Shown here: piece after piece, positions 49,195 to 56,775 of the stretch
Numbering within the stretch: position 1 is the first letter of the stretch
Layout of the letters: the number at the start of each line of letters is the position of its first letter
DNA from: Halarcobacter anaerophilus
GTDB lineage: Bacteria > Campylobacterota > Campylobacteria > Campylobacterales > Arcobacteraceae
Assembly (NCBI RefSeq): GCF_006459125.1
Contig: NZ_CP041070.1
Span: 310,001-374,000 of the forward strand
Reading direction: 5' to 3'
DNA length: 64,000 nt
Program-made: the position numbers and the translations under genes
The notes under the pieces: generated by a model
Database searches by the model: none
Seen by the model: only the letters and a program-made list of their open reading frames with translations
What the model was told of the DNA's origin: nothing

Positions 49195-50997
49195 ATGGAA
49201 ATAAAAGATAAAAACTTAGAAGAATTAGAGAAAATTTGTTCGGATATTAGAGATAGAATAATTGATGTAGTATCTAGAAAAGGCGGGCACTTCTCTTCAA
49301 CACTGGGTGCTGTTGAATTAACAGTTGCCATGCATAAAGTTTTTGATATCAAAAAAGATCCATTTATTTATGATGTTTCTCATCAATGTTATCCTCACAA
49401 ACTTATAAACGGTAGATGGGATGAGTTTGAAACAATCAGACAGTTTGGCGGCTTAAGCGGATTTACTAAACCAAAAGAGTCTGATGCCGATTATTTTGTG
49501 GCAGGTCACAGTTCAACCTCAATCTCACTTGCAGTCGGTGCTGCTAAAGCAATAAAACTAAAAGGTGAAGATAGAACTCCCGTTGTTATGATAGGTGACG
49601 GTTCCATGACTGCCGGGATGGTTTATGAAGCTTTAAATGAATTAGGAGACAGAAAATATCCCGTTGTCATTATTTTAAACGATAATGAGATGTCAATAGC
49701 TAAACCAATAGGCTCAATCTCTAAGTATTTATCAAAAATCCTGGCAGGAAAATATTATCAGGCTTTTAAAGAAAGAGTCGATAAAAATATAATTCAACAC
49801 CTTCCTACAGGTGCAACTTATATAGCCAAAAAAATAGAAGAGAGTATGAAACTTATTACTCCGGGAATAATTTTTGAAGAGATGGGAATAGACTATATAG
49901 GACCTATTGACGGGCATAATCTTGAAGAGATAATTGAGACTTTAGAGATAGCAAAAGCTATGAAAAAGCCTGTTATCGTTCATGCAAGAACAGTTAAAGG
50001 AAAAGGTTATAAATTTGCCGAAGGTCAGCACGAACGTTGGCACGGAGTAGGACCTTTTAATGTGGATAACGGGAAATTTGTTAAGAAAAATTCAGCAAAA
50101 TCCGCAACGGCAGTATTTGCAGATGCTTTATTAGAATTGGCAAAAAAACATGAGAATATAGTAGGTGTAACAGCAGCAATGCCAAGCGGTACGGGAATTG
50201 ACAAGCTAATGGAAGAGTTTCCTTCAAGATTTTGGGATGTTGCAATAGCAGAACAACATGCCGTAACTTCAATGGCAGCTATGGCAAAAGAGGGTTTTAA
50301 ACCTTTTATTACAATCTATTCTACTTTTTTACAAAGAGCCTATGACCAAATTATTCATGATGTATGTTTAATGGGTTTGCCCGTAGTTTTTGCAATAGAT
50401 AGAGCAGGAATTGTTGGAAATGACGGTGAAACGCATCAAGGAGCTTTTGATATCTCATATTTAAGATTTCTTCCTAATATGATTTTATGTGCACCAAGAG
50501 ATGATAAAACATTAGAGTACTCTTTAGAGTTCGGTTATGAAGCTACAAGTCCCTGTGCTATTAGATATCCAAGAGGAGCATTTAAACAGCTGCCTTATAA
50601 AGCTTCCAAATTTGAATTAGGAATTTCGGAACTTCTTAAAGAGGGAACTTCAAATAAACTTTTTATAGGTTACGGAGCTGGAGTTTCAAGAGCCTGTGAT
50701 ACGGAAGCTTTACATAAAGAGGATATCTCAATTTTAGATTTAAGGTTTGTGAAACCTTTAGATGAAAAAAAATTAAAAGAGTTAGCTTCTAAATATGATG
50801 ATTGGTATGTTTTCAGCGATTCTCAAAAACAAGGGGGAGTTGCAAGTGCGATTTTAGAGTTTTTAGATAAACAAAAAGTTTGCATCAATGTTACTTCTTT
50901 TGAATATGAAGATAGCTTTATCCATCATGGAGATACGAAAAAAGTAGAAGAGAGTCTGGGGCTTTTACCTGAACAATTAGTATTAAAAGTTAAATAG
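49195..50997 (+). CDS. dxs: 1-deoxy-D-xylulose-5-phosphate synthase
   Basis: A 600-residue thiamine-diphosphate enzyme joining pyruvate and glyceraldehyde 3-phosphate, the first step of the MEP isoprenoid route. The ThDP motif GDGSMTAGMVYEALN, the AEQHAVT active-site block and the C-terminal transketolase domain (FVKPLDEKKL) are visible. Length is slightly under E. coli Dxs (620). Its 3' end overlaps the convergent peptidase gene by 15 bp. Confidence 0.96.
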   Translation: MEIKDKNLEELEKICSDIRDRIIDVVSRKGGHFSSTLGAVELTVAMHKVFDIKKDPFIYDVSHQCYPHKLINGRWDEFETIRQFGGLSGFTKPKESDADYFVAGHSSTSISLAVGAAKAIKLKGEDRTPVVMIGDGSMTAGMVYEALNELGDRKYPVVIILNDNEMSIAKPIGSISKYLSKILAGKYYQAFKERVDKNIIQHLPTGATYIAKKIEESMKLITPGIIFEEMGIDYIGPIDGHNLEEIIETLEIAKAMKKPVIVHARTVKGKGYKFAEGQHERWHGVGPFNVDNGKFVKKNSAKSATAVFADALLELAKKHENIVGVTAAMPSGTGIDKLMEEFPSRFWDVAIAEQHAVTSMAAMAKEGFKPFITIYSTFLQRAYDQIIHDVCLMGLPVVFAIDRAGIVGNDGETHQGAFDISYLRFLPNMILCAPRDDKTLEYSLEFGYEATSPCAIRYPRGAFKQLPYKASKFELGISELLKEGTSNKLFIGYGAGVSRACDTEALHKEDISILDLRFVKPLDEKKLKELASKYDDWYVFSDSQKQGGVASAILEFLDKQKVCINVTSFEYEDSFIHHGDTKKVEESLGLLPEQLVLKVK

Positions 50998-51399
50998 TTT
51001 TGTAAAAACAACAGCTAACAATATAGCAGGTGCCATAGGGGCACTTCTTCTTTTTTTTATTTTTTTAAAGTATATTAAAAAAAACATCTGAACCAAACCT
51101 GCAATTATCAAAAAAAACGGAAAATGACTAGGCTCCAAATAAAGAGTTGAAACAGCCATATATTTTATATCTCCTCCTCCTAAAATCTGTTTTGGAAAAA
51201 GAAGTAAAACTATTATATAAAAAAGAGTGATTACAAAAAGATTTAAAAAAGAGAAAAGATTTAACTTATCTTCAAAATATCCAAAAATAAATAAAAAGAC
51301 TAAAAGTGTGCCTAAAAGAGCATTTGGAATTATACGTTTTTTACAATCAAAATAGAGTAGAAAAAAAGAAAAAATATAAAAAGATATATGAAAAATCAT
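50983..51399 (-). CDS. Stand-alone A24-type prepilin peptidase
   Basis: A 138-residue membrane aspartyl peptidase. The catalytic pair is Asp18 (DCKKRIIPN) and Asp77 in the GGGD motif followed by IKYM. About five to six helices. It lacks the N-terminal methyltransferase part of PilD, so it resembles TadV/CpaA or other short A24 enzymes. It lies 12 bp after a gene for a small pilin-like membrane protein, its likely substrate. No other pilus genes are in the window. Confidence 0.85.
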   Translation of the reverse strand: MIFHISFYIFSFFLLYFDCKKRIIPNALLGTLLVFLFIFGYFEDKLNLFSFLNLFVITLFYIIVLLLFPKQILGGGDIKYMAVSTLYLEPSHFPFFLIIAGLVQMFFLIYFKKIKKRRSAPMAPAILLAVVFTKLFNF

Positions 51400-51411
51400 T
51401 AGTAGAAGATT

Positions 51412-51612
51412 TTATATGTTTTTAGAAGAGACCTTTTCTTCCAAACTTTGGGATTTTATTAAAGAGTTGCCTAAACTTGGACTTTTTTTCTGCATCCAAA
51501 ATTGTAATCCTGCTACAATTGCAATTCCTAGAACAATAAGAAAAAACGTAACGAGAATTCTATCCATAGAGCCTTTTTCCGATTTAAGCCTTCTTTTTAA
51601 AAATTCAAACAT
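51412..51612 (-). CDS. Small pilin-like membrane protein
   Basis: About 66 residues from ATG 51612, which has AGGAG at good spacing (51618-51622). An upstream in-frame ATG at 51648 would give 78 residues but has no RBS. The N-terminus is basic (FLKRRLKSEKG), followed by SMD and a 19-residue hydrophobic stretch, the general plan of a class III prepilin signal with possible cleavage after Gly14. The usual Glu at +5 is missing. It is tightly linked to an A24 peptidase gene. It could instead be a plain membrane anchor. Confidence 0.65.
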   Translation of the reverse strand: MFEFLKRRLKSEKGSMDRILVTFFLIVLGIAIVAGLQFWMQKKSPSLGNSLIKSQSLEEKVSSKNI

Positions 51613-51694
51613 TCTTTCTCCTACTACTTTGTTAGCGAATTTTAACATAAAAGATTTTAAGCTATTTAAAAATATTAATATTTGTATAAATTTA

Positions 51695-52240
51695 TTACAT
51701 AAAAGTTTTTAATTTTTCTACGCAAAGTCCCATGGCGGTACTTTCATATCCTTTTACTTTTTTGATGTAGGGTTTGCAAAAACCTTCAACCATAATAGCT
51801 CCGGCTTTACCGAAACATTCTCCTGATTCTATATAGGCTTCCATATCATTTTTGTCAAAAGCTGCAAACTCATAAGTTGTAATAGATAAGTCTAAAAGCT
51901 CTATGTTTTTACTTTTATATATCATACAAGTGATAACAGAAGTTTTATTCCCGCTTTGAAGTTGCAACATTCTTCTTGCATCATTTTCATCTTTTGCTTT
52001 TCTAAGAAGTTCATTATTTGCCGTTACTACTGAATCTGCAACCAATAAAGGCATATCATCAATACCGTATTTTTTATAAAGTTCTTTGTATTTTCCCAAA
52101 GTTGCCTCATAAACAAAAGATTTTGGATTTTTTGTTTTTATTGAATCTTCATTAAAATTTCCGCCGTTTTGTATAAATTCAATATTATTATTTTTTAGTA
52201 ATAAAGCTCTTGTAGGAGAGTTTGAGCCAAGTCTTATCAA
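51695..52240 (-). CDS. maf: Maf-family nucleotide pyrophosphatase
   Basis: A 181-residue house-cleaning pyrophosphatase acting on non-canonical or m5-type nucleotides such as dTTP/UTP or m7GTP. The N-terminal SNSPTR corresponds to the S-x-SPRR motif, and VADSVV holds the catalytic Asp. The later block GKAGAIMVEGF is also typical. It is upstream of the pilin-like and peptidase genes on the same strand and divergent from the membrane protein at 52316. Confidence 0.9.
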   Translation of the reverse strand: MIRLGSNSPTRALLLKNNNIEFIQNGGNFNEDSIKTKNPKSFVYEATLGKYKELYKKYGIDDMPLLVADSVVTANNELLRKAKDENDARRMLQLQSGNKTSVITCMIYKSKNIELLDLSITTYEFAAFDKNDMEAYIESGECFGKAGAIMVEGFCKPYIKKVKGYESTAMGLCVEKLKTFM

Positions 52241-52303
52241 TAGAATCCTTTTTTTGATTTAGGTATTGTACAGCAGCTTGAGAAAAAATGAAATAAATTT
52301 CAG

Positions 52304-52309
52304 TATAAT
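52304..52309 (+). promoter_or_regulatory. -10 box immediately before the ATG at 52316
   Basis: TATAAT ends six bases before the start codon, so transcription would begin at or next to the ATG. No RBS is visible. This suggests a leaderless mRNA. Confidence 0.5.
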
Positions 52310-52315
52310 TACGAA

Positions 52316-53596
52316 ATGAATATACAAAAATTATCGGGCATTTTGATTTTTGCCTCTTTTTTAATTACAGTAATTAGTTATTTTTTAGAAGATGAACTTT
52401 CGGTTTTTTCAGGAATTTTTGCTTGGGTTGCTTTACTTTTTCTTTTTAGAAAAGCTGCAAATATAAAACTTTTGATTGTTTTACTGCTTCTGTCGATTTC
52501 AATTTTTATGTACTGCCTTTTAAACGGTTTTGAAGTAGATTTTAAAAGAGCAATCTTAGCAAATCAATACTTGCTTACACTTCTTATTGGAGTAGGTTTT
52601 TTAAGACTTATAGCAACGCCTAAAAATGAAAAAGTAAAAGAGCTTCCAAAAGGAGAGAACTCTTTTATAAAAACCTATTGGGGAGTACATCTTTTCGGTT
52701 CGGTTATAAATATCTCTTCTTTGATTTTAGTAGCCGATAAGCTTTATAAAAGGGCAAAATTTACAAAAGAGCAAACAATACTTTTAACAAGAGCTTTCTC
52801 TACAGATGCTTTTTGGTCTCCTTTTTTCGTGGCTTTTGCAGCCGCAACTACATATGCTCCTAATTTAGTAACGTCAAAAATTTTAATTTCAGGGCTTGTT
52901 TTAACTATAATAGCTTTTTTTGTAACACTTTTAGATGTTAAAAGAAATTATAATATAGAAGAGTTTCGAGGTTATCCAATACAGTTTGATACGCTGCTTT
53001 TACCTTTTTTACTGGCTGCTTTGGTTTTAATAACAAATCATTATTATCCAAGTTTAAAAGTGATTGTTTTAATCTCTTTTTTCTCTATTGTTTTAACAAG
53101 TTTGATACTTCCTTTAAAAGTGGGAATAAGAAAAGCAATAGAGCAGTTAAACTCTCATGTAAGCACGGATTTACCTAAAATGAAAAATGAAATTTCACTG
53201 TTTTTAGTAGCAGGAATGTTTGGAGTTAGCGTAAGTTGCGTTTTAATGGCATATAATATTGAGTTTCCTTTTGAACATTTTAATGCCGCAAGCGGTTCTG
53301 TTATGCTGCTTGTAATTATACTTTTATCATACGTGGGTATTCACCCTATTATTTCAATTGCCGTAATAGGAAACTGGACAATGGGGTTAAATCACACCTT
53401 TTTAGCTACAATATTTCTAATGGCTTGGTCGATTTCCGTTTCAACATCACCTTTTAGCGGAGTAAATCTAACAATGCAGGCAAGATATGATTTAAATGCA
53501 GTAGAGATATTTAAACTAAATCTTTTTTATGGAATAAAAATGTATATTTTTTCTGTAATAATTCTATTTGTCCTGGCAAACTATTTAGGACTTTAA
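52316..53596 (+). CDS. Multi-pass membrane protein of unknown function
   Basis: A 426-residue protein with about 11 membrane helices by eye and a central hydrophilic loop (about 280-295). Motifs that stand out are TRAFSTDAFWSPFFVAFAAA and SVSTSPFSGVNLT, whose small/polar residues within helices look like the paired re-entrant loops of ion-transporter superfamily members. I do not recognise a named family. It is followed with no gap by an AEC-type carrier gene, so the two may be co-expressed. Transport is an inference. Confidence 0.72.
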   Translation: MNIQKLSGILIFASFLITVISYFLEDELSVFSGIFAWVALLFLFRKAANIKLLIVLLLLSISIFMYCLLNGFEVDFKRAILANQYLLTLLIGVGFLRLIATPKNEKVKELPKGENSFIKTYWGVHLFGSVINISSLILVADKLYKRAKFTKEQTILLTRAFSTDAFWSPFFVAFAAATTYAPNLVTSKILISGLVLTIIAFFVTLLDVKRNYNIEEFRGYPIQFDTLLLPFLLAALVLITNHYYPSLKVIVLISFFSIVLTSLILPLKVGIRKAIEQLNSHVSTDLPKMKNEISLFLVAGMFGVSVSCVLMAYNIEFPFEHFNAASGSVMLLVIILLSYVGIHPIISIAVIGNWTMGLNHTFLATIFLMAWSISVSTSPFSGVNLTMQARYDLNAVEIFKLNLFYGIKMYIFSVIILFVLANYLGL

Positions 53597-54523
53597 TTGA
53601 AAATTTTATTTATAATTTTAGGAAAAATTTTTCCTTTGTATTTGACTATTTTTGCAGGATATATCCTTGCTAGATATTTTAAAATAAAAAGAGAACATAT
53701 AGCTTTTCTTCTTATTTATATATTAGGTCCCATTGTAATATTTTTTGCCGTATTATCTATCAATATAAATTTTCAATTGATTTTTCTTCCTCTGTTTATT
53801 TTCCTTTTTGGAAGTTTAATTGCTTTTTATATTTTAAAAAAGTATAAAAACGAGTGGAAAGATGCCAGCGTAAATACTTTGGCATTTACCTGCGGAACGG
53901 GAAATACCGGATATTTTGGAATTCCTCTTGCTATGATTTTACTTGAACCTAATAGTGCAAATATTTTTATTTTCGGGACTTTAGCTTCACTTCTTTATGA
54001 AAATACGACAGGTTTTTTCGTAACCGCAAAAGGGAATTTTACTGCAAGACAATCTATTATGAAAGTTTTAAAACTGCCTCTTTTATATGCTTTTATAGCA
54101 GGAGTCTCTTTTAATATTTTAGGTTTTAGAACGCCAGAGTTTATCGTTCCTTATTTTGAAAATTTCAAATGGGCTTACGGTTTGCTTGGAATGATGATGC
54201 TTGGAATGGGAATGAAAGGTTTTAATCTAAATGAAGATTTTGACAAAAAATATATAAAAATATCATACTTCTTTAAATTTATTTTTTGGCCGGGAGTCAT
54301 CTTGGCTTTGATTTTTATAGATAAAACTTTTATTAATTTTTTAAATGATGAAATCTATAGAGTAATGTTTCTTTTCTCTATTGTTCCCCTTGCAGGCAAT
54401 ACTGTAACTTTGGCGGTATTATTAAAAGCAAAACCCGAAAAAGCCTCTTTTACCGTTTTGCTTTCAACACTGATTTCTGTTATCTATATTCCTGTCGTGC
54501 TTGCTATATACGGTGGATTTTGA
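53597..54523 (+). CDS. AEC (auxin efflux carrier) family transporter
   Basis: A 308-residue inner-membrane carrier with about ten helices. The conserved GTGNTGYFGIPLA in the first half and the SIVPLAGNTVTLAVL block in the second are AEC hallmarks. Bacterial members move malate or related organic acids. The start is TTG directly after the preceding stop, so translation is probably coupled. The last 40 bp overlap the convergent NlpC/P60 gene. Confidence 0.86.
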   Translation: MKILFIILGKIFPLYLTIFAGYILARYFKIKREHIAFLLIYILGPIVIFFAVLSININFQLIFLPLFIFLFGSLIAFYILKKYKNEWKDASVNTLAFTCGTGNTGYFGIPLAMILLEPNSANIFIFGTLASLLYENTTGFFVTAKGNFTARQSIMKVLKLPLLYAFIAGVSFNILGFRTPEFIVPYFENFKWAYGLLGMMMLGMGMKGFNLNEDFDKKYIKISYFFKFIFWPGVILALIFIDKTFINFLNDEIYRVMFLFSIVPLAGNTVTLAVLLKAKPEKASFTVLLSTLISVIYIPVVLAIYGGF

Positions 54524-55032
54524 TCTATAACTCTTTTTGAAGTCCAATAAGCTTTTTTATAAAAGGGTTTATTTAGTTTTGTTACTTTAACCCCTTTTAT
54601 TGAAGCATGCATAAATTTTCCCTCTCCTATATAAATCCCCACATGTCTATCAACTCTTCCTGTTTTAAAGAAAATCAAATCTCCTAATTCAAGCTCGGAT
54701 TTTTTTACAGTTGTTCCTATTTTAACTTGAGTTCTAGTTGTTCTTGGAATATCTAAATCAAATTTCTCTTTAAAAACTTTTTGTGTAAAAGCCGAACAGT
54801 CGATTCCTTTTCTATCATCTCCTCCAAACTTATACTTTACGCCTTTCCATTTGTTATAGAAATCCATTAAAGCATTGTGAACATATTCTGCTCTTTGAAG
54901 TTCTATTTTTCTATTGTTCTTCTTTATTTTATCTTGTATGCTTTTATCACTTTGTACATATTTTGAGTTTGTTGAAGTACACCCTGTGATAAATGCAGCA
55001 AATAAAGATAAAAAAACTACTTTTTTAATCAT
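54484..55032 (-). CDS. NlpC/P60 lipoprotein (murein endopeptidase), copy 2
   Basis: A 182-residue lipoprotein with lipobox ITGC (Cys18). The NlpC/P60 domain, about 55-165, carries catalytic Cys79 (GIDCSAF), His130 (RHVGIY) and a third polar residue, probably His142. It should cut peptide cross-links of peptidoglycan, as E. coli MepS does. It is 10 bp downstream of a paralogue with the same plan, a tandem duplication. The 3' end overlaps the AEC gene by 40 bp. Confidence 0.92.
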   Translation of the reverse strand: MIKKVVFLSLFAAFITGCTSTNSKYVQSDKSIQDKIKKNNRKIELQRAEYVHNALMDFYNKWKGVKYKFGGDDRKGIDCSAFTQKVFKEKFDLDIPRTTRTQVKIGTTVKKSELELGDLIFFKTGRVDRHVGIYIGEGKFMHASIKGVKVTKLNKPFYKKAYWTSKRVIDQNPPYIASTTGI

Positions 55033-55042
55033 TTATCCCCTT

Positions 55043-55540
55043 TTAATATAAGACTCTTCTTATTTTCCATAAATGTTTGGAAAAATAAGGATTATCAAGT
55101 CTTGAAATAATTACGCCTTTTTTTGTAGATACATGCATAAATCTTCCGTTTTTTAGATATATACCCACATGATTTGTTTTAAAACCCGTTTTAAAAAATA
55201 GTAAATCTCCCGTAGCTAAATCTTCGGGACTGATGTCTTCTCCTATTTTAAGCTGCATATAAGTGGTTCTTGGAAGATTAAAGTTTAATTTCTCTTTAAA
55301 GGTTTTTTGTACAAAAGCAGAGCAGTCAATTCCTTTTTTTGAATAACCGCCGTATTTATACTTTACGCCTTCCCAGTTTTTATATTGTGTAAGTAAATTA
55401 TTATATATTTTATTATAATCTAAAGATTCAGAGGGTTTGTTATTTATAGTTTTATAATCGATAGAATCATACTTGCTGCTACAGCCTTGTAGTATCAGAA
55501 TAAGCAGTAAAAAGATAAATTTCAAACAGTTTTTAAACAC
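55043..55540 (-). CDS. NlpC/P60 lipoprotein (murein endopeptidase), copy 1
   Basis: A 165-residue lipoprotein with lipobox LQGC (Cys20). Catalytic Cys73 (GIDCSAF), His124 (NHVGIY) and His136 are in place. It shares blocks with the next gene (WEGVKYKYGG versus WKGVKYKFGG; PRTTYMQLKIG versus PRTTRTQVKIG). The promoter region is shared with the divergent SIMPL gene and carries an 11-bp-spaced direct repeat. Confidence 0.92.
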   Translation of the reverse strand: MFKNCLKFIFLLLILILQGCSSKYDSIDYKTINNKPSESLDYNKIYNNLLTQYKNWEGVKYKYGGYSKKGIDCSAFVQKTFKEKLNFNLPRTTYMQLKIGEDISPEDLATGDLLFFKTGFKTNHVGIYLKNGRFMHVSTKKGVIISRLDNPYFSKHLWKIRRVLY

Positions 55541-55562
55541 TAATATACCTAAAAATAGAGAT

Positions 55563-55603
55563 TTGTAACTCTATTGTAACTTAAATTTTCTTAAGTTTAA
55601 AAA
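55563..55603. promoter_or_regulatory. Repeated GTAACT elements between divergent envelope genes
   Basis: TTGTAACT occurs at 55563-55570 and 55574-55581, exactly 11 bp apart. The inverted form AAGTTAC is at 55597-55603. One-turn spacing of 6-bp direct repeats is the plan used by OmpR/CpxR-class regulators. It lies between the NlpC/P60 and SIMPL genes. Confidence 0.45.
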
Positions 55604-55630
55604 ATTAAGTTACTTTATCAAAGGATTTAT

Positions 55631-56350
55631 ATGACGAATTTAAATACAAAATCAATGTTTACCCTGGGAATTTTTATTTTTTTAGGCTTAAGTTCATTAG
55701 GATATTTTATCTCTTCTAGCGTAGTTAAGTTTAAACAGTACGATAGATCTGTTACCGTAAAAGGTCTTTCTCAAAAAGAGTATAAAGCCGATATTGTTTT
55801 ATGGCCTATAAAGTTTGTTCTTCCCGATAACGACTTTTTTAAATTAAATGAAAATATTGAAAAAAATACGAAAATCATACTTGATTTTTTAAAAAATAAT
55901 GGCGTAACAGATGATGAAATAACAGTTCAATCTCCTTCTATAACCGATAGACTGGCAAGTGATTACTCAAACAGCAGAAATTTTGAATATAGATATTTAG
56001 GAAAAAGAACAATAAATATATATTCAAAAAACGTTGATAAAATAAGGGAAACTATTTCCAAACTAAATGAGTTGACAAAAGAGGGTATTGTTTTTAAAAT
56101 TGATGATTATGATACACGAATTGAGTATATTTTTACAAAATTAAATGAAGTAAAACCTTTGATGATAGAAGAGTCTACAAAAAAAGCAAGAGAAGTAGCT
56201 TTAAAGTTTGCAAAAGATTCAAGCAGTAAATTAGGAAAAATCAAAAAAGCCAGACAAGGACAGTTTAGTATTACTAACAGAGATAAAAACACTCCTTATA
56301 TAAAAACAGTCAGGGTTGTTTCTACCGTTGAGTATTATTTAAGCGATTAA
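55631..56350 (+). CDS. SIMPL-domain (DUF541) periplasmic protein
   Basis: A 239-residue protein with one N-terminal helix or uncleaved signal (about 10-32) and a SIMPL domain, seen from SVTVKGLSQKEYKADI and the C-terminal REVALKFAKDSSSKLG. Related proteins such as E. coli YggE affect oxidative stress tolerance, but a molecular role is not settled. AAAGGAT precedes ATG. It is divergent from the NlpC/P60 pair and converges on echF with a 4-bp overlap. Confidence 0.85.
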   Translation: MTNLNTKSMFTLGIFIFLGLSSLGYFISSSVVKFKQYDRSVTVKGLSQKEYKADIVLWPIKFVLPDNDFFKLNENIEKNTKIILDFLKNNGVTDDEITVQSPSITDRLASDYSNSRNFEYRYLGKRTINIYSKNVDKIRETISKLNELTKEGIVFKIDDYDTRIEYIFTKLNEVKPLMIEESTKKAREVALKFAKDSSSKLGKIKKARQGQFSITNRDKNTPYIKTVRVVSTVEYYLSD

Positions 56351-56769
56351 GAGGACTCCTCTTTTTTAGCTTTTTTAAGATTTTTATAATCAATTCTGCT
56401 CTGTTTTGCATCATTGTAGAGTTTTTTCCAGTTTGTCACAAGAAAATTGTCTTTTATTCCAATTTCCGGTTTATTTTCGCTATGAGTTAAGGCTTGATCT
56501 GTTTTTGGGCAGTTTCTAACGCATTCACCGCAATAGATACAAAGATATTCATTATAATTATACTCTTTTGTGCCGTCTTCATTTTGATGAAAAACTATGG
56601 CTTTGGGAGGACAGACTTTCTCGCATTTATCACAAAAAATACACTCATTTACATCATAAACAATCAAACCTCTATATTTTGGAAAATGTTTAATAGTTTC
56701 AGCCGGATAGTTTTTTGTTACGGGTTTTTTAAAAATATTTGTAAAAGATTCAACTATTGATTTAAACAT
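56347..56769 (-). CDS. echF: Ech-type hydrogenase ferredoxin subunit (EchF/NuoI-like)
   Basis: A 140-residue iron-sulfur protein. Two [4Fe-4S] motifs are visible, CIFCDKCEKVCP and CIYCGECVRNCP. It relays electrons between ferredoxin and the small subunit. It is the last of six hydrogenase genes in the order echA-F, 6 bp after the large subunit. The highly charged C-terminus (KKAKKEESS) is coded across the terminator of the opposite SIMPL gene. Confidence 0.88.
   Translation of the reverse strand: MFKSIVESFTNIFKKPVTKNYPAETIKHFPKYRGLIVYDVNECIFCDKCEKVCPPKAIVFHQNEDGTKEYNYNEYLCIYCGECVRNCPKTDQALTHSENKPEIGIKDNFLVTNWKKLYNDAKQSRIDYKNLKKAKKEESS
56349..56367 (+). terminator. Terminator of the SIMPL gene inside echF
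   Basis: AAGAGG (56349-56354) pairs with CCTCTT (56358-56363) with loop ACT, running into six T. It is GC-rich for this genome. It lies within the last codons of the convergent echF. Confidence 0.7.
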
Positions 56770-56775
56770 AATTCT

